The notes beneath the pieces are model-generated. The model saw only the letters and a list, made by a program, of their open reading frames with translations, did no database searches and was not told the origin of the DNA. This document shows, piece by piece, positions 6,415 to 15,199 of a stretch of 64,000 bases of DNA (its first letter is position 1; every line of letters begins with the position of its first letter). The DNA is from CAUZWH01 sp965224275 (GTDB taxonomy: Bacteria; Pseudomonadota; Alphaproteobacteria; SHVV01), in NCBI GenBank assembly GCA_965224275.1, contig CBDCYR010000005.1:496001-560000 (forward strand). Direction: 5' to 3'. Both the position numbers and the translations under genes were made by a program.

Positions 6415-7932
6415 CTACATCGCCTGCCAATCACCGGCTTGTTCGAACGCGTGCGCAGCCTGGTAGATCGTCGCTTCATCGAAATGCTTGGCCACCAGCA
6501 TGGCGCCGACCGGCAGGCCGTCGACCTTGCCGCACGGCAGCGATAAGGCGGGATGATGGGTGAGGTTGAAGGGCGGTGTATTGACCACGCCGGCAAACGC
6601 GATCCGGGCGAACTCTTCGGGCGCAATATCAGCTGCCGGTAGCTTGTTCGGTCGCACCGTGAAAGTCGGCAGCAACAGCAAGTCGACCTCCGACAACGCC
6701 GCGTCGTAGGCCTCGCGCAGCCGCCGCGAAATGTTCAGCGCTTTGGCATAGTAGCGGCCGTGAAACGCCTGCGACACAAAATGGCCCATCAGAAGGCGGA
6801 TCTTCACATGCGGCGGAAACGAGTCGCCCGCTCCATCCTGCCATCCTGCCAAGGCATCGATCACGCTGGTGACATAAAGACCGCCATGGTCGGTGCCAAA
6901 TCCATTGCGCATCCAGATATTGTGGTAGTAGCCCTCGCCGGCGAAGACGCGCCAGATGTAGGCGCCGACCCGATGCATCGGCACCGACACCGAGCGCACT
7001 TCGGCACCGAGTTTCTTGAAGCGCGCGGCGGCATCGCGAACCCTTGCGTCGACCGCGGCATCGGAATCATCAAACCCGAACCCCTCCTCGAGCACACCAA
7101 TCCTCAAGTTCTTCGCATCACCGGTGAGCGCCTTCGAATAAGCCCGCACCTTGGGCGCGTGCTGACGCGGATCGATACCGTCATCACCGGCCAGCACCTC
7201 GAGCAACAGCGCGTTGTCGGCCACGGTGCGAGTCATCGGACCAGCGTGGTCGACGTTGTATTCCTGCGACAGGATGCCGGTATAGGGCACCAGGCCATAG
7301 GTTTGCTTCATACCGTAAAGGCCGCAGGCTGAGGCCGGAATCCGCAACGACCCCGCCTGGTCGCAGCCGATTGCCATATCGACTTCCCCGGCTGCCACCA
7401 GCGCCCCGCAACCCGACGATGACCCGCCGGCCGACCAGCCCGGCTTGTGCGGATTATCGACCGGACCGAGCGCGCTGGTGTGGCTGCTTGCCGAAAGAGA
7501 AAAGGCCTCGGTATTGGCTTTGCCGAGAATCGTGCCGCCGGCATCGAGCATGCGCGTGACAATCGTTGCGTCGGTTTCCGGCACATAGCCCTCGAGCGCC
7601 GCGGCGCCGTTCATCATCGGCACCCCGGCCAGGCAAATGGTGTCCTTGAGCGCAATCGTCTTGCCGGCGAGCTTGCCGCGCTTCTTTCCTTCGACCCGGC
7701 TTTTGACATACCACGCGTTGTGCCGGTTTTCGTCGCCTTCGGGCCGGTAGCCGGGCGTTCGCGGATAGGTCACGGCCGGCAAATTGTCGGCGAGATCATC
7801 GACCACATCGTAGGAAATCATCGCGTCGTCAATGAACTCGGCGAACGCGGCGAACTCTCGGTCACTGAGGTGGAAGCCGAGCTCGTCCGCGAGCACCCGC
7901 AGCTTGGCAACAGAGGGACGGGAAACCGCCAC
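6415..7932 (-). CDS. Amidase-signature amidase
   Basis: 505 residues. The Ser-cisSer-Lys triad is visible: K96 in ALKDTI, the cis-Ser in GGSSSG (about 170-174), and the nucleophile S195 in DQAGSLRIPA. The DQ-x-GS-x-RIPA variant and the ~90-residue N-terminal helical extension are features of the nitrile-degradation-type amidases (Rhodococcus/Pseudonocardia amidases that follow nitrile hydratase), as opposed to GatA. It hydrolyses an amide to acid plus ammonia. It is the last gene of the minus-strand run from 15.2 kb, 23 bp after the AhpD-like gene. A nitrile hydratase relative lies at 24.4-25.4 kb. Confidence 0.9.
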   Translation of the reverse strand: MAVSRPSVAKLRVLADELGFHLSDREFAAFAEFIDDAMISYDVVDDLADNLPAVTYPRTPGYRPEGDENRHNAWYVKSRVEGKKRGKLAGKTIALKDTICLAGVPMMNGAAALEGYVPETDATIVTRMLDAGGTILGKANTEAFSLSASSHTSALGPVDNPHKPGWSAGGSSSGCGALVAAGEVDMAIGCDQAGSLRIPASACGLYGMKQTYGLVPYTGILSQEYNVDHAGPMTRTVADNALLLEVLAGDDGIDPRQHAPKVRAYSKALTGDAKNLRIGVLEEGFGFDDSDAAVDARVRDAAARFKKLGAEVRSVSVPMHRVGAYIWRVFAGEGYYHNIWMRNGFGTDHGGLYVTSVIDALAGWQDGAGDSFPPHVKIRLLMGHFVSQAFHGRYYAKALNISRRLREAYDAALSEVDLLLLPTFTVRPNKLPAADIAPEEFARIAFAGVVNTPPFNLTHHPALSLPCGKVDGLPVGAMLVAKHFDEATIYQAAHAFEQAGDWQAM

Positions 7933-7955
7933 GATCTTGATACCGCGTCGTCGGT

Positions 7956-8516
7956 CTAGGTCGCCGCCTTCAACTCGGCCACCACATCGCGCGAACTCGT
8001 ATAGCCACGCGCCGCCAATCGTTTTGCCGCCTCGGCCAATTCGGCTTCGCTCCCCGAGAGTCCGGCGCCTTGCGCGATCCGGGTGACGAAGTTGAAGTGC
8101 GCGCAGATCATGATCGTGTGAATCACCGCATCGTTGTCCCAGCCCGCGTCGTAAACGGCCGCCGCATCGGCATCCGTGACATCACCCGGCGCCAGGGTGA
8201 GTAGGCGCACGTAGCGCAATACCGGCTTGAGGCGCTGATCAACCGGCGCGCTGTCGAGATCCGCCATCACCGCATCGAACACAGCTTCGCCAATGCCCAG
8301 TTCGGCCGCCGCCAGCACGTGTGCCCGGCAGCAATAATCGCAGCGATTGAGGCCGCACACATAGCCACTGATCAACTCACGCTCGGCCGCTGAAAACGGC
8401 GAGTCGCCACGCATCAGGCGGTCGAGGAAATCAGGCAAGTGGTTGGTGAGCTCGGGATATGTGGCATAGACGTTGATCAACGTCGCCGGCTCAGGCAGCG
8501 ATCGCAAACGTGTCAT
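7956..8516 (-). CDS. AhpD-like / carboxymuconolactone-decarboxylase-family protein
   Basis: 186 residues of peroxidase-related AhpD fold. The redox motif C59-x2-C62-x3-H66 (RCDYCCRAH) is intact, so alkylhydroperoxidase or disulfide-reductase chemistry is possible. It lies between the HyuB-like and amidase genes on the same strand. Its upstream region is filled by an 11-bp tandem array that stops about 14 bp before the start codon and may affect its expression. Confidence 0.85.
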   Translation of the reverse strand: MTRLRSLPEPATLINVYATYPELTNHLPDFLDRLMRGDSPFSAAERELISGYVCGLNRCDYCCRAHVLAAAELGIGEAVFDAVMADLDSAPVDQRLKPVLRYVRLLTLAPGDVTDADAAAVYDAGWDNDAVIHTIMICAHFNFVTRIAQGAGLSGSEAELAEAAKRLAARGYTSSRDVVAELKAAT

Positions 8517-8530
8517 AACGTCTCCTCCCC

Positions 8531-8628
8531 CAGGTGGTTATCAGGTGGTTATCAGGTGGTTATCAGGTGGTTATCAGGTGGTTATCAGGTGGTTATCAGG
8601 TGGTTATCAGGTGGTTATCAGGTGGTTA
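8531..8628. repeat. 11-bp tandem repeat array (CAGGTGGTTAT x ~9)
   Basis: Eight perfect copies and a ninth truncated by one base, with no mismatches, between the HyuB-like stop and the AhpD-like start. The unit is roughly one helical turn. Perfect identity suggests recent slippage expansion. It is not a CRISPR: there are no spacers. Confidence 0.95.
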
Positions 8629-8670
8629 GGGTGATCTGTTGGTGCATTTTTAGGATTGATTCGGCTAATC

Positions 8671-8740
8671 CGTCCCGATCCCCCGGCCCAACCGCCCCAA
8701 GGGTATCCTCATCGGGTGGTTGGGCCGGGGGAGCGGGACG
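8671..8740. repeat. GC-rich inverted repeat element, copy 1
   Basis: A 23-bp left arm (8671-8693) and a 23-bp right arm (8718-8740) pair at 22 of 23 positions (CGTCCCG...GGCCCAACC). The same element, also preceded by TTGATTCGG, is at 47652-47715. The stop codon of the HyuB-like gene lies in the loop, so the element's right arm encodes the protein's last residues. It may act as a terminator. Confidence 0.8.
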
Positions 8741-11018
8741 GGTCGAGCCGGTCCTGAGATGCGCTCGCGGGTGAGCGTTCAGCGCGCAGCGACATGTCCC
8801 AATAATAGGTCTCGTCCGAGCGCCGCACCTGGGTCGCGATCATGACCGCGCAACCCGGGCAATAAAACTCGAACGCCCGCGCTTTATCGGGCGCGGCGAA
8901 GCGGTTCCACTCACTAAAACTCGCCACCGGCACTTCCCGAACCAGCGCGAACTGCTTGGGATCGGTTTCGATCAGCCCATAGGTGGTTCCGCAGTGGCTG
9001 CAGGCGTGAACCACCATCCCATCGCGGGTCGTGCGCGCGTAGCAGGTGTCGTGATCGCCCACCAAATCTGGCATAGCCACCCGCCCGTTCCCGGCCGGGG
9101 CGTCAGTGTCGGCCATGGCGTGATCGGCCGGTGATGCCGCGGCCAACCGCGCCCGGCGCAGCGCGCGCCGCCTTTCAATCGTCGCCGCCTCGTCCAACCC
9201 GCCGTCGTCGCCGACAATCACGCCGTAAACATTGACCGCCGTGGTTGGCGAACACAGGTCGAGCGCCAGGTCGCGGCGCACGGCCTCAGCGTCACGCAAC
9301 AGCGGGTCACCGAAGCCACCGCCGCCATTGGCGACGGCCAGCAATGCGTCGCCATGATTCAATACACCCCGGTCCTTGGCTGCCAGCACCAGCCGGTCGC
9401 TATGGCCGAGGTCCTCATGCGATGTCGGCAATCTTCCGTCCCCGAACTGCGCCAACAAATCGGTATCGCGAAACAGCAGATGCGCCTGCACGCTACCCGG
9501 AGTGCCGCCGAGCAACCCCGCCGATTCGGGATGGGCTGCGCCATGGCAGACGACCGTAAAATCGAGCGCCGCGGCGCTGCCGTGCGCCATCAGCAGTGAT
9601 TCGGTGCCAACGCCGCCGCGAAAGCGTCCGGCGCCACCGGTGTCGCGGCACTGTTTGCGATAGATGTAGAGCAACGGATATTGCTGTTCATAACGCTCAA
9701 CATTGGCGATCGCCTGGCTCGGCGAGCCCGGGATGCCACCGCTATCGGTGCCGTCGCGGTCCAGCGACGCGCCGGCGCCGCCGGCCTGGTCCATCAGCAT
9801 CGCCGCAAACCATTGGCCGCCGCGGCCGGGTCCGCTCACCCCGGTCACCTGTGCCGATGATGTCCAGTTAGCCTGAGCCTCGCGGCGAAGGGCTGGATTA
9901 TCCGCCGCCGCCAGCATCTTGACGAGGGCCGCGTGGGCGACGTGCTGGGTCGCGTAAACCCCGCTGATCGTCGCAATACCCACTGCGGCCGGGTAGTTCG
10001 CACGATTGATCAATCCGTCTGGTGCGCGGATCTCGAACAGATCGAAAAACGCACCGGGCGCCCATGGCATGTCGTAGCACAATGTCGACAACACCGCCGA
10101 GACCACGCCGCACTGCATCCCCACCCACGAACAGTTGATCGGCCCTTCGACCTGTTCGCTGGTACCGGCGTAGTCGAATATCAGGCGATCGGCGTCCTTG
10201 GTCAGGCTCACCCGCATCGGATAGAGCGTATCGTTGTTACCGTCGTGATCGAGATAGCCCTCGGCCCGCCATGTGCCATCCGGGCAATCACGCAGCCGCC
10301 GGGAAAGACCGCGGCGAACCAGCGCCAGGATCTCGCGTTGGGTCGCCAGGAACACGTCCTTGCCGTATTCATCGACGATGTCGTTGATTCGTTCAGTCGT
10401 CCGATTGACCGCCGCCAAGCGGGCGCGGATGTTGAGCGCGTTCAACTCCGGCGTACGCGAATTGCGCAGCACCAACGCCTCGATGTCGGCGCGCACGACG
10501 CCGCCTTCGACCAGGCGCACCGGCGGGATCAGCGGTGCTTCGTCAAATACCGTGCGCGCGCCGACCGTGAAATTACCGGGCGTCGGCCCGCCGACATCGA
10601 CGTCGTGCATGGCGATGCCGGACCAGGCGACGCACTCGCCATCGGCAAAGATCGGTGCCAGCACCATGAAATCGTTCTGGTGGCCGGCACCGGTCCAGGG
10701 ATCGTTGGTGATATAGGCATCGCCGGCGCCAATTCCCGGCGCCGTGCTGAAATGCTCGATGATGTATTTGACCGCGACATCGGCGCATAAAGCGACGCGC
10801 GTGGTGTAGACGCCGACGAATAATGAATTGCCCTCGGGCGTGAGGATCGCGGCGTTGAGATCCTTGCCTTCATAAACGGTAGGCGATCCCGAGATCTGAA
10901 TCGCGACCTTGCCCTGCTCGTCATTGATCGTCCACAGACGATGGCGCAGGACTTCCAAAGTGATCGGATCCACCGCAACCGAGGCTTCCTCAGAAGCTGG
11001 CTCCGGGAGCGCGGTCAT
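8709..11018 (-). CDS. Hydantoinase B/oxoprolinase-family protein (HyuB-like) with zinc-ribbon tail
   Basis: 769 residues. The HyuB/acetone-carboxylase-alpha signature runs from DPITLEVLRHRLWTINDEQG through GDAYITNDPWTGAGHQNDFMVLAPIF to GGGGFGDPL. After about residue 640 a C-terminal module carries C-x2-C (HACSHCGT) and C-x2-C (YCPGCAVM), resembling an acetone-carboxylase gamma-type metal-binding domain. HyuB proteins normally pair with an ATP-using HyuA to open cyclic amides or carboxylate ketones. No hyuA is adjacent; the nearest is at 38257-40359. Neighbours are a binding protein and an AhpD-like gene. The last ten or so residues derive from an inverted-repeat element. Confidence 0.88.
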   Translation of the reverse strand: MTALPEPASEEASVAVDPITLEVLRHRLWTINDEQGKVAIQISGSPTVYEGKDLNAAILTPEGNSLFVGVYTTRVALCADVAVKYIIEHFSTAPGIGAGDAYITNDPWTGAGHQNDFMVLAPIFADGECVAWSGIAMHDVDVGGPTPGNFTVGARTVFDEAPLIPPVRLVEGGVVRADIEALVLRNSRTPELNALNIRARLAAVNRTTERINDIVDEYGKDVFLATQREILALVRRGLSRRLRDCPDGTWRAEGYLDHDGNNDTLYPMRVSLTKDADRLIFDYAGTSEQVEGPINCSWVGMQCGVVSAVLSTLCYDMPWAPGAFFDLFEIRAPDGLINRANYPAAVGIATISGVYATQHVAHAALVKMLAAADNPALRREAQANWTSSAQVTGVSGPGRGGQWFAAMLMDQAGGAGASLDRDGTDSGGIPGSPSQAIANVERYEQQYPLLYIYRKQCRDTGGAGRFRGGVGTESLLMAHGSAAALDFTVVCHGAAHPESAGLLGGTPGSVQAHLLFRDTDLLAQFGDGRLPTSHEDLGHSDRLVLAAKDRGVLNHGDALLAVANGGGGFGDPLLRDAEAVRRDLALDLCSPTTAVNVYGVIVGDDGGLDEAATIERRRALRRARLAAASPADHAMADTDAPAGNGRVAMPDLVGDHDTCYARTTRDGMVVHACSHCGTTYGLIETDPKQFALVREVPVASFSEWNRFAAPDKARAFEFYCPGCAVMIATQVRRSDETYYWDMSLRAERSPASASQDRLDPSRSPGPTTR

Positions 11019-11123
11019 CGGGCGTTGGCGGTCTTTAGATGAATGTGAAACGCACGATTGGTTTCATGCGCAAAAAAGTCGGCGGACGACCCAAACCTTC
11101 GTCGGGCCGCCCGCCTACGAAAA

Positions 11124-12137
11124 CTAGCTCATACCTTTGAAAAACTCATTGGTGTAGAAGTCGGTCGGTTTGGCACCAGCCTTCACCACCCCGGCCTCGA
11201 TCAACAGCTTGATCGCCTTGGCCCAATCTTCGGGCGCCTGCCAACCGGCCGGCTTGCCTTTGCTCGCCGACGTGTGAACCAGCGGCAGATAGTTGACCCA
11301 CTGCGCTTTGATCTGGTCAAAGGTCGCTTTCTGTTTGGGCCGCGCCTGTAGCATGATCTTGATGCCTTCTTCGGCATTGGCACTGTTCTTGAGCATGTAG
11401 TCCCAGGAACGGGAGATTCCCTTGACGATGCCTGCCAGTTGCTTGGGCTTGTTGGCGATCGTGTCCTCATGAGCGATGACGCCGTGATCGGGAACCTGCA
11501 ATCCAACCGAGCCAAACGAAATCGCGCGTGACGGTTTCTTTGACTCCAGCATCGCCGCAAAGAACGGGATCGACGTCACCACGCCATCGGACTCGCCCGC
11601 GAGATAAAGGCTCATCTTGGCCTGGAACTCGACATTCATCAGATTAAAGTTGGCTACCTTGCCGCCGCCCGCCTTGATGAACGCGTGCATGAACGGGCCT
11701 TCGAACGAGCCCTGCGTGAAGGTAATGCGAAATTTTCCCTTCTTGCTGGCATCCGCCACGTTCATGATGCCGCTCTCCTTGGAAACCCAAAGACCGATCG
11801 AGGGTTCACGAACGACGTTCGCAAGCGATTTGAGCGGCATCGCCGCCTTGTCGCGGGCGATCGCCATCGCGCCGGCGTTGGCGTAGCCAACGTCGTAGTT
11901 GCCCGCACCGACCAGATTTACGGTCAGCGAAGAGCCCTTGCCGTCCTCAAGATCAACCTCGAGGCCTTCGGCCTTGAACCAGCCTTTTTCGATGCCGACG
12001 TACCACGGCACCTGAAGCGCAAACGGCACCCAACTCAACCGCACCTTCATCGGTTCGGCAGCGGTAGCCGGTGTGATTGTCAGAGCAGCAAACAGGAACG
12101 CCACCAACGCTGACGCACTGGTTAGAAATCTCAACAT
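11124..12137 (-). CDS. NMT1/SsuA-type ABC substrate-binding protein
   Basis: 337 residues with a clear Sec signal peptide (MLRFLTSASALVAFLFAALT, cleavage near ATAA). The mature part has the NMT1/THI5-like pattern: VRLSWVPFALQVPWYVGIEKGWFKAEGLEVDLEDGKGS, then NYDVGYANAG. Such periplasmic proteins capture sulfonates, pyrimidine precursors or aromatic acids for SsuBC/TauBC-type transporters. No permease or ATPase gene is adjacent; it may use the transporter encoded at 34.3-36.0 kb or another elsewhere. The start at 12137 has a GGGAGG site. Confidence 0.88.
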   Translation of the reverse strand: MLRFLTSASALVAFLFAALTITPATAAEPMKVRLSWVPFALQVPWYVGIEKGWFKAEGLEVDLEDGKGSSLTVNLVGAGNYDVGYANAGAMAIARDKAAMPLKSLANVVREPSIGLWVSKESGIMNVADASKKGKFRITFTQGSFEGPFMHAFIKAGGGKVANFNLMNVEFQAKMSLYLAGESDGVVTSIPFFAAMLESKKPSRAISFGSVGLQVPDHGVIAHEDTIANKPKQLAGIVKGISRSWDYMLKNSANAEEGIKIMLQARPKQKATFDQIKAQWVNYLPLVHTSASKGKPAGWQAPEDWAKAIKLLIEAGVVKAGAKPTDFYTNEFFKGMS

Positions 12138-12237
12138 AGCAAACCTCCCTGAGGTTGTTTTCTGTGACCGAATGTTAGGTGAGCCTCGGTTCGTTGGCAA
12201 ACCGGTAGCATAGCGAAGGCGCTGCCGTGAGTCGGAC

Positions 12238-12576
12238 TCAGGGGGAGATCAAACCCTCAAGGCGGCCGGAATTCTCGCGAATCGCATAGACCTTGAGCGT
12301 GAGGTCGCGGCAATTCACACCGCTACCGTCGTCGAGTTTGAACACGAAATTGTGCCGTGGACAGCGAATCATGGTGTCATTGCCCATCAACGCGGCCTCC
12401 GCCATCGAGCCGCCCTGATGCGGGCACAGCGGCTGCACGCCGCGAAAGCCCGACGCGGTTTTCACAATCAGAATGGTTTCGTCGCCAAGCTGTGCATTAG
12501 CGGGAAACGCACCACCCACCGGATCGATTTCCACCAACACCTGCCACTGGCTGGTTGTTTCGCTTTCTTCGCCCAT
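12238..12576 (-). CDS. Rieske [2Fe-2S] ferredoxin-like protein
   Basis: 112 residues forming a single Rieske domain: C-x-H in LCPHQGGSM (about residues 51-53) and C-x2-H in CPRHNFVF (about 71-74) ligate the cluster. It is the size of the soluble Rieske ferredoxins that pass electrons to ring-hydroxylating oxygenases. The gene lies 6 bp after the amidohydrolase stop, so the two are co-transcribed. Possible partners in the window are the Rieske oxygenases at 18.2-20.6 kb and 25.5 kb. Confidence 0.9.
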   Translation of the reverse strand: MGEESETTSQWQVLVEIDPVGGAFPANAQLGDETILIVKTASGFRGVQPLCPHQGGSMAEAALMGNDTMIRCPRHNFVFKLDDGSGVNCRDLTLKVYAIRENSGRLEGLISP

Positions 12577-12582
12577 GATCGC

Positions 12583-14088
12583 TCAGGCTGCGATTCGCCG
12601 ATCGCCAGTGATATCGCGAATCCGCTTCACCGCGAAATCATGATCCAGATGCAACAGGAACAGGCCAATCTGCATGGTGAACGGGCTGTCGAGGAAGCAG
12701 GCAAACGTCGCCAACAGCGCGTCGCGCAAAGAAAGATCGAACGGCCGTCGGGTCTCGTGGAACGCGCAGCGAAGCGCCATCGCCATGTCGAGGTCGAGTT
12801 CCTCCAACGAGTAATGCCACGACCATGAGTCCAGCTTGTCCGCAAGCGCGTTCAAGAACTCGAGCTGTGTTGTCGTCAGCTGTTTCACCGCCTCCGGGAC
12901 ATGGTCCTCAGCGATCAGCAACATCCAGTTCTTCTCGTCCTGGCACAGTCCTAGGTTGGTGTTATGGCGGACACCGTTCTTGAACGCCATGATTGGCTCG
13001 ATGCGCTGCAGTATTGTGCGTGCGTTGCCATAGGTATCCATGGCTTCGGTTTCGTCTTCCACGATCCTGAAGACCGTGATGTCGGCGGACCTGCCAACAG
13101 TCAAGCACCCAGCGCGGTCGTCGAGAGCCAGGGCCTTAGCCGGCGCTTTGGTTACCGCCTCGATGATCTCGGCGACACTCATGCCAAGGCGCAGGAAAAG
13201 CCCCATCACATGCGCGAGCGAGAAAGCCGGCCCCAGCACGTTGTATTGTTGCAGATCAGAACTGATGATGTGCGGCCGCAGGTCCTGATCAAATGACTTC
13301 TCGGCGACATCCCAGCCGAAGTTGAAGCCGCCGAATCCAACGTCGAATATGACCCCGCGCTGTTGGGCATCGCGAACCACTGGCAGAACCTTACCGTTTT
13401 TATCGAGGATGGGGGCGCCATTGTCGTGGTAGAGGTGAGTAATGATGTCGCCCCTCTGCGAGATATTGAAAATCTCGTAGACCGACGGGTCTTCGGGCTG
13501 CATTTGAAACTCGCCAATATGCGAATAGAGCGGTAGATCGATGATTTCGGCGAGGCCCTTGCCCATCTTCAGCGGCCCGGTGCCGTAACTGCCGAGCGCT
13601 GCCACCTTCAGATATCGGATCAGCCCGGGATGGTCCGACATGAAATCGAGATAATCGGGGATCGGCCAACTCATCAGGCTGCGCACGTCGCCCTCGATGT
13701 ACTGCGTGCCGATGATGCCCATTGGCCGGACATAGGGGCCGGCGTAGAGATCGGTGACAGTGTGGCCGGCGAGCAGCGCGGCGAACTCGTCCATTACGTC
13801 GATACCAGGACCGCCGCCATCGACGTAAGTGGTCACGCCCTGTGCGATACCGATGCTGTCGGGATCGGCAAAGCCGAGCGTGCCGTAGGTATGGACATGA
13901 ATGTCGATCCAACCCGGACTCAACATGTATCCATCAAGATCGACGATCTCCGCGCCCGGTGGAATGGGGCCGCCGATCGCCGCAATGCGTCCGTCGGCAA
14001 CGACCACATCATCGATGCGGTCGATCGATTGAACCGGATCGATGATCCGGGCGCCGCGCAGCACCAACGTGTCCGTATCCTCTGTCAT
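12583..14088 (-). CDS. Deacetylase-type metallo-amidohydrolase
   Basis: 501 residues. The metal site of the amidohydrolase superfamily is readable: HVH in DIHVHTYG, a Lys in RYLKVAALG, His in PLYSHIGEF, His in DIITHLYHD and Asp in IISSDLQQY. RGVIFDVGFGGFNFGWDVAEKSF is characteristic of the EF_0837/AHA_3915 deacetylase-like branch. A C-terminal extension of ~110 residues (after NTNLG) is unusual and unassigned. ATG 14088 follows a CGGAGGT site; an upstream in-frame codon is less likely. It is followed at 6 bp by the Rieske ferredoxin gene. Confidence 0.87.
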   Translation of the reverse strand: MTEDTDTLVLRGARIIDPVQSIDRIDDVVVADGRIAAIGGPIPPGAEIVDLDGYMLSPGWIDIHVHTYGTLGFADPDSIGIAQGVTTYVDGGGPGIDVMDEFAALLAGHTVTDLYAGPYVRPMGIIGTQYIEGDVRSLMSWPIPDYLDFMSDHPGLIRYLKVAALGSYGTGPLKMGKGLAEIIDLPLYSHIGEFQMQPEDPSVYEIFNISQRGDIITHLYHDNGAPILDKNGKVLPVVRDAQQRGVIFDVGFGGFNFGWDVAEKSFDQDLRPHIISSDLQQYNVLGPAFSLAHVMGLFLRLGMSVAEIIEAVTKAPAKALALDDRAGCLTVGRSADITVFRIVEDETEAMDTYGNARTILQRIEPIMAFKNGVRHNTNLGLCQDEKNWMLLIAEDHVPEAVKQLTTTQLEFLNALADKLDSWSWHYSLEELDLDMAMALRCAFHETRRPFDLSLRDALLATFACFLDSPFTMQIGLFLLHLDHDFAVKRIRDITGDRRIAA

Positions 14089-14165
14089 CGCTACCTCCGG
14101 GAATTTCGGCGACGTTACCACGCGCCGATAGCTCCGACCACAAGCCGATGTTCAACCGGGCGGAA

Positions 14166-14555
14166 TCACACCTTGGCGGCAGTCACGTCGACCTCGATCA
14201 GCAATTCCGGCAGTAGCAACGCAGGTACGTAAATCGCCGCCGAGGCCGGTTTGTGATCGCCCAAATACTCACTTCGTATAGTGGCGTAGGCCATCATATC
14301 GTTGCCGGCGACGACGAAGGCATGCATTTTGACGATGTCACTCGCGCTCATTTCTGCACTGCGCAGGATCTCGACGATATTGGTCCACACCTGACGGCAC
14401 TGGGCCTCGAACCCAGTGGCCACATCGCCGTTGGTATCGACGCCGACCTCACCTGCCGTGTATAGCCAGCGTGCGTTCGGCGGCACTTCCATGCCATGGC
14501 AATAAGACGGCGCCAACGGCGCCGCGATGGTTTTGGGATTGTGGGCTTTCAACAT
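14166..14555 (-). CDS. RidA/YjgF-family protein 1
   Basis: 129 residues of the RidA fold (YTAGEVGVDTNGDVATGFEAQCRQVWTNI). The Arg that RidA uses to bind the carboxylate of enamine/imine intermediates (in P-A-R-T) is replaced here: the motif reads KPASAAIYVPAL. This therefore belongs to a divergent Rid subfamily and may not be a 2-aminoacrylate deaminase. AGGAG precedes the start. It is upstream of the amidohydrolase gene on the same strand, with 77 bp between. Confidence 0.88.
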   Translation of the reverse strand: MLKAHNPKTIAAPLAPSYCHGMEVPPNARWLYTAGEVGVDTNGDVATGFEAQCRQVWTNIVEILRSAEMSASDIVKMHAFVVAGNDMMAYATIRSEYLGDHKPASAAIYVPALLLPELLIEVDVTAAKV

Positions 14556-14627
14556 GGGGTTCTCCTCAGTTCCGTATACCGACCACGTTGTGATGAGAGC
14601 GGTACGTAACTCCTACGCGGCGCCAAC

Positions 14628-14702
14628 ATGGGATTCATCGGATAGACCGCCGACGATATCGAAGATCTCGCGGACTACCTCTCACGCCTGGCCAAACGAT
14701 GA
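14628..14702 (+). pseudogene. Possible c-type cytochrome C-terminal remnant
   Basis: In frame from 14628, MGFIG, a TAG stop (14643) and then TADDIEDLADYLSRLAKR followed by TGA resemble the last helix of a class I cytochrome c (distal Met, then DLAxYL). Nothing upstream completes the gene. The match is short and could be chance. Confidence 0.3.
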
Positions 14703-14746
14703 CGCGACGCGGCGGCATGCAGCCCACCGCCGCCTAGTGCCCCTAA

Positions 14747-15199
14747 TCAACCCGGCGCCATCCCCTTATCGGTAAGTTCCTTGATCGCTTTTTCGGTCTT
14801 GGCGAGATGCGCCAGGCCCATGCCGCGCAAGACGTGAGGTGCCTTGGTGAACTGGATGTCGCTGTAGCCGATGATCTCGATGCGATTGCCCCAGGGGTCG
14901 ATGAAGTCGAGGAAGCGGCCCGGTAGCGTTTCGACGCCGGCCTCGCCTAGGGCGATGCGCACCGCCTCTTTATCATCGACCACGAGGCCAACATGACGGC
15001 CGTCATTGGCCGCCTGGCTACCGCCTTTTTGCAGCGCTAGAAACTGATCGCCGAGATCGATAAAGGCATCGGTGTCGCTCTTGCCACGCAATTCGAAGTC
15101 GAACAGCTGGCCGAAGAAACGCAGCGCCGCGTCAATGTCGCCGACCTCGAGCGCAATATGATTGAACCCGACGGCACGCGCTTTTTTGGCTTGTGGCAT
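14747..15199 (-). CDS. VOC-family (glyoxalase/bleomycin-resistance fold) protein
   Basis: 150 residues. A single vicinal-oxygen-chelate domain (FNHIALEVGDIDAALRFFGQLFDFEL, then FIDPWGNRIEIIGYSDIQF), followed by a helical tail. His in FNHIALEV, His in GRHVGLVV and Glu in NRIEII would supply the metal ligands. The start at 15199 has a GGAGAG site. Likely first gene of the minus-strand run that continues with RidA and the amidohydrolase; substrate unknown. Confidence 0.85.
   Translation of the reverse strand: MPQAKKARAVGFNHIALEVGDIDAALRFFGQLFDFELRGKSDTDAFIDLGDQFLALQKGGSQAANDGRHVGLVVDDKEAVRIALGEAGVETLPGRFLDFIDPWGNRIEIIGYSDIQFTKAPHVLRGMGLAHLAKTEKAIKELTDKGMAPG

Noticed and set aside
8531..8628. 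CRISPR-like array
   Set aside because: Units are 11 bp and contiguous, with no spacers and no cas genes.
9933..10790. 285-codon plus-strand ORF
   Set aside because: Antisense shadow of the HyuB-like gene; composition typical of complementary-frame translations.
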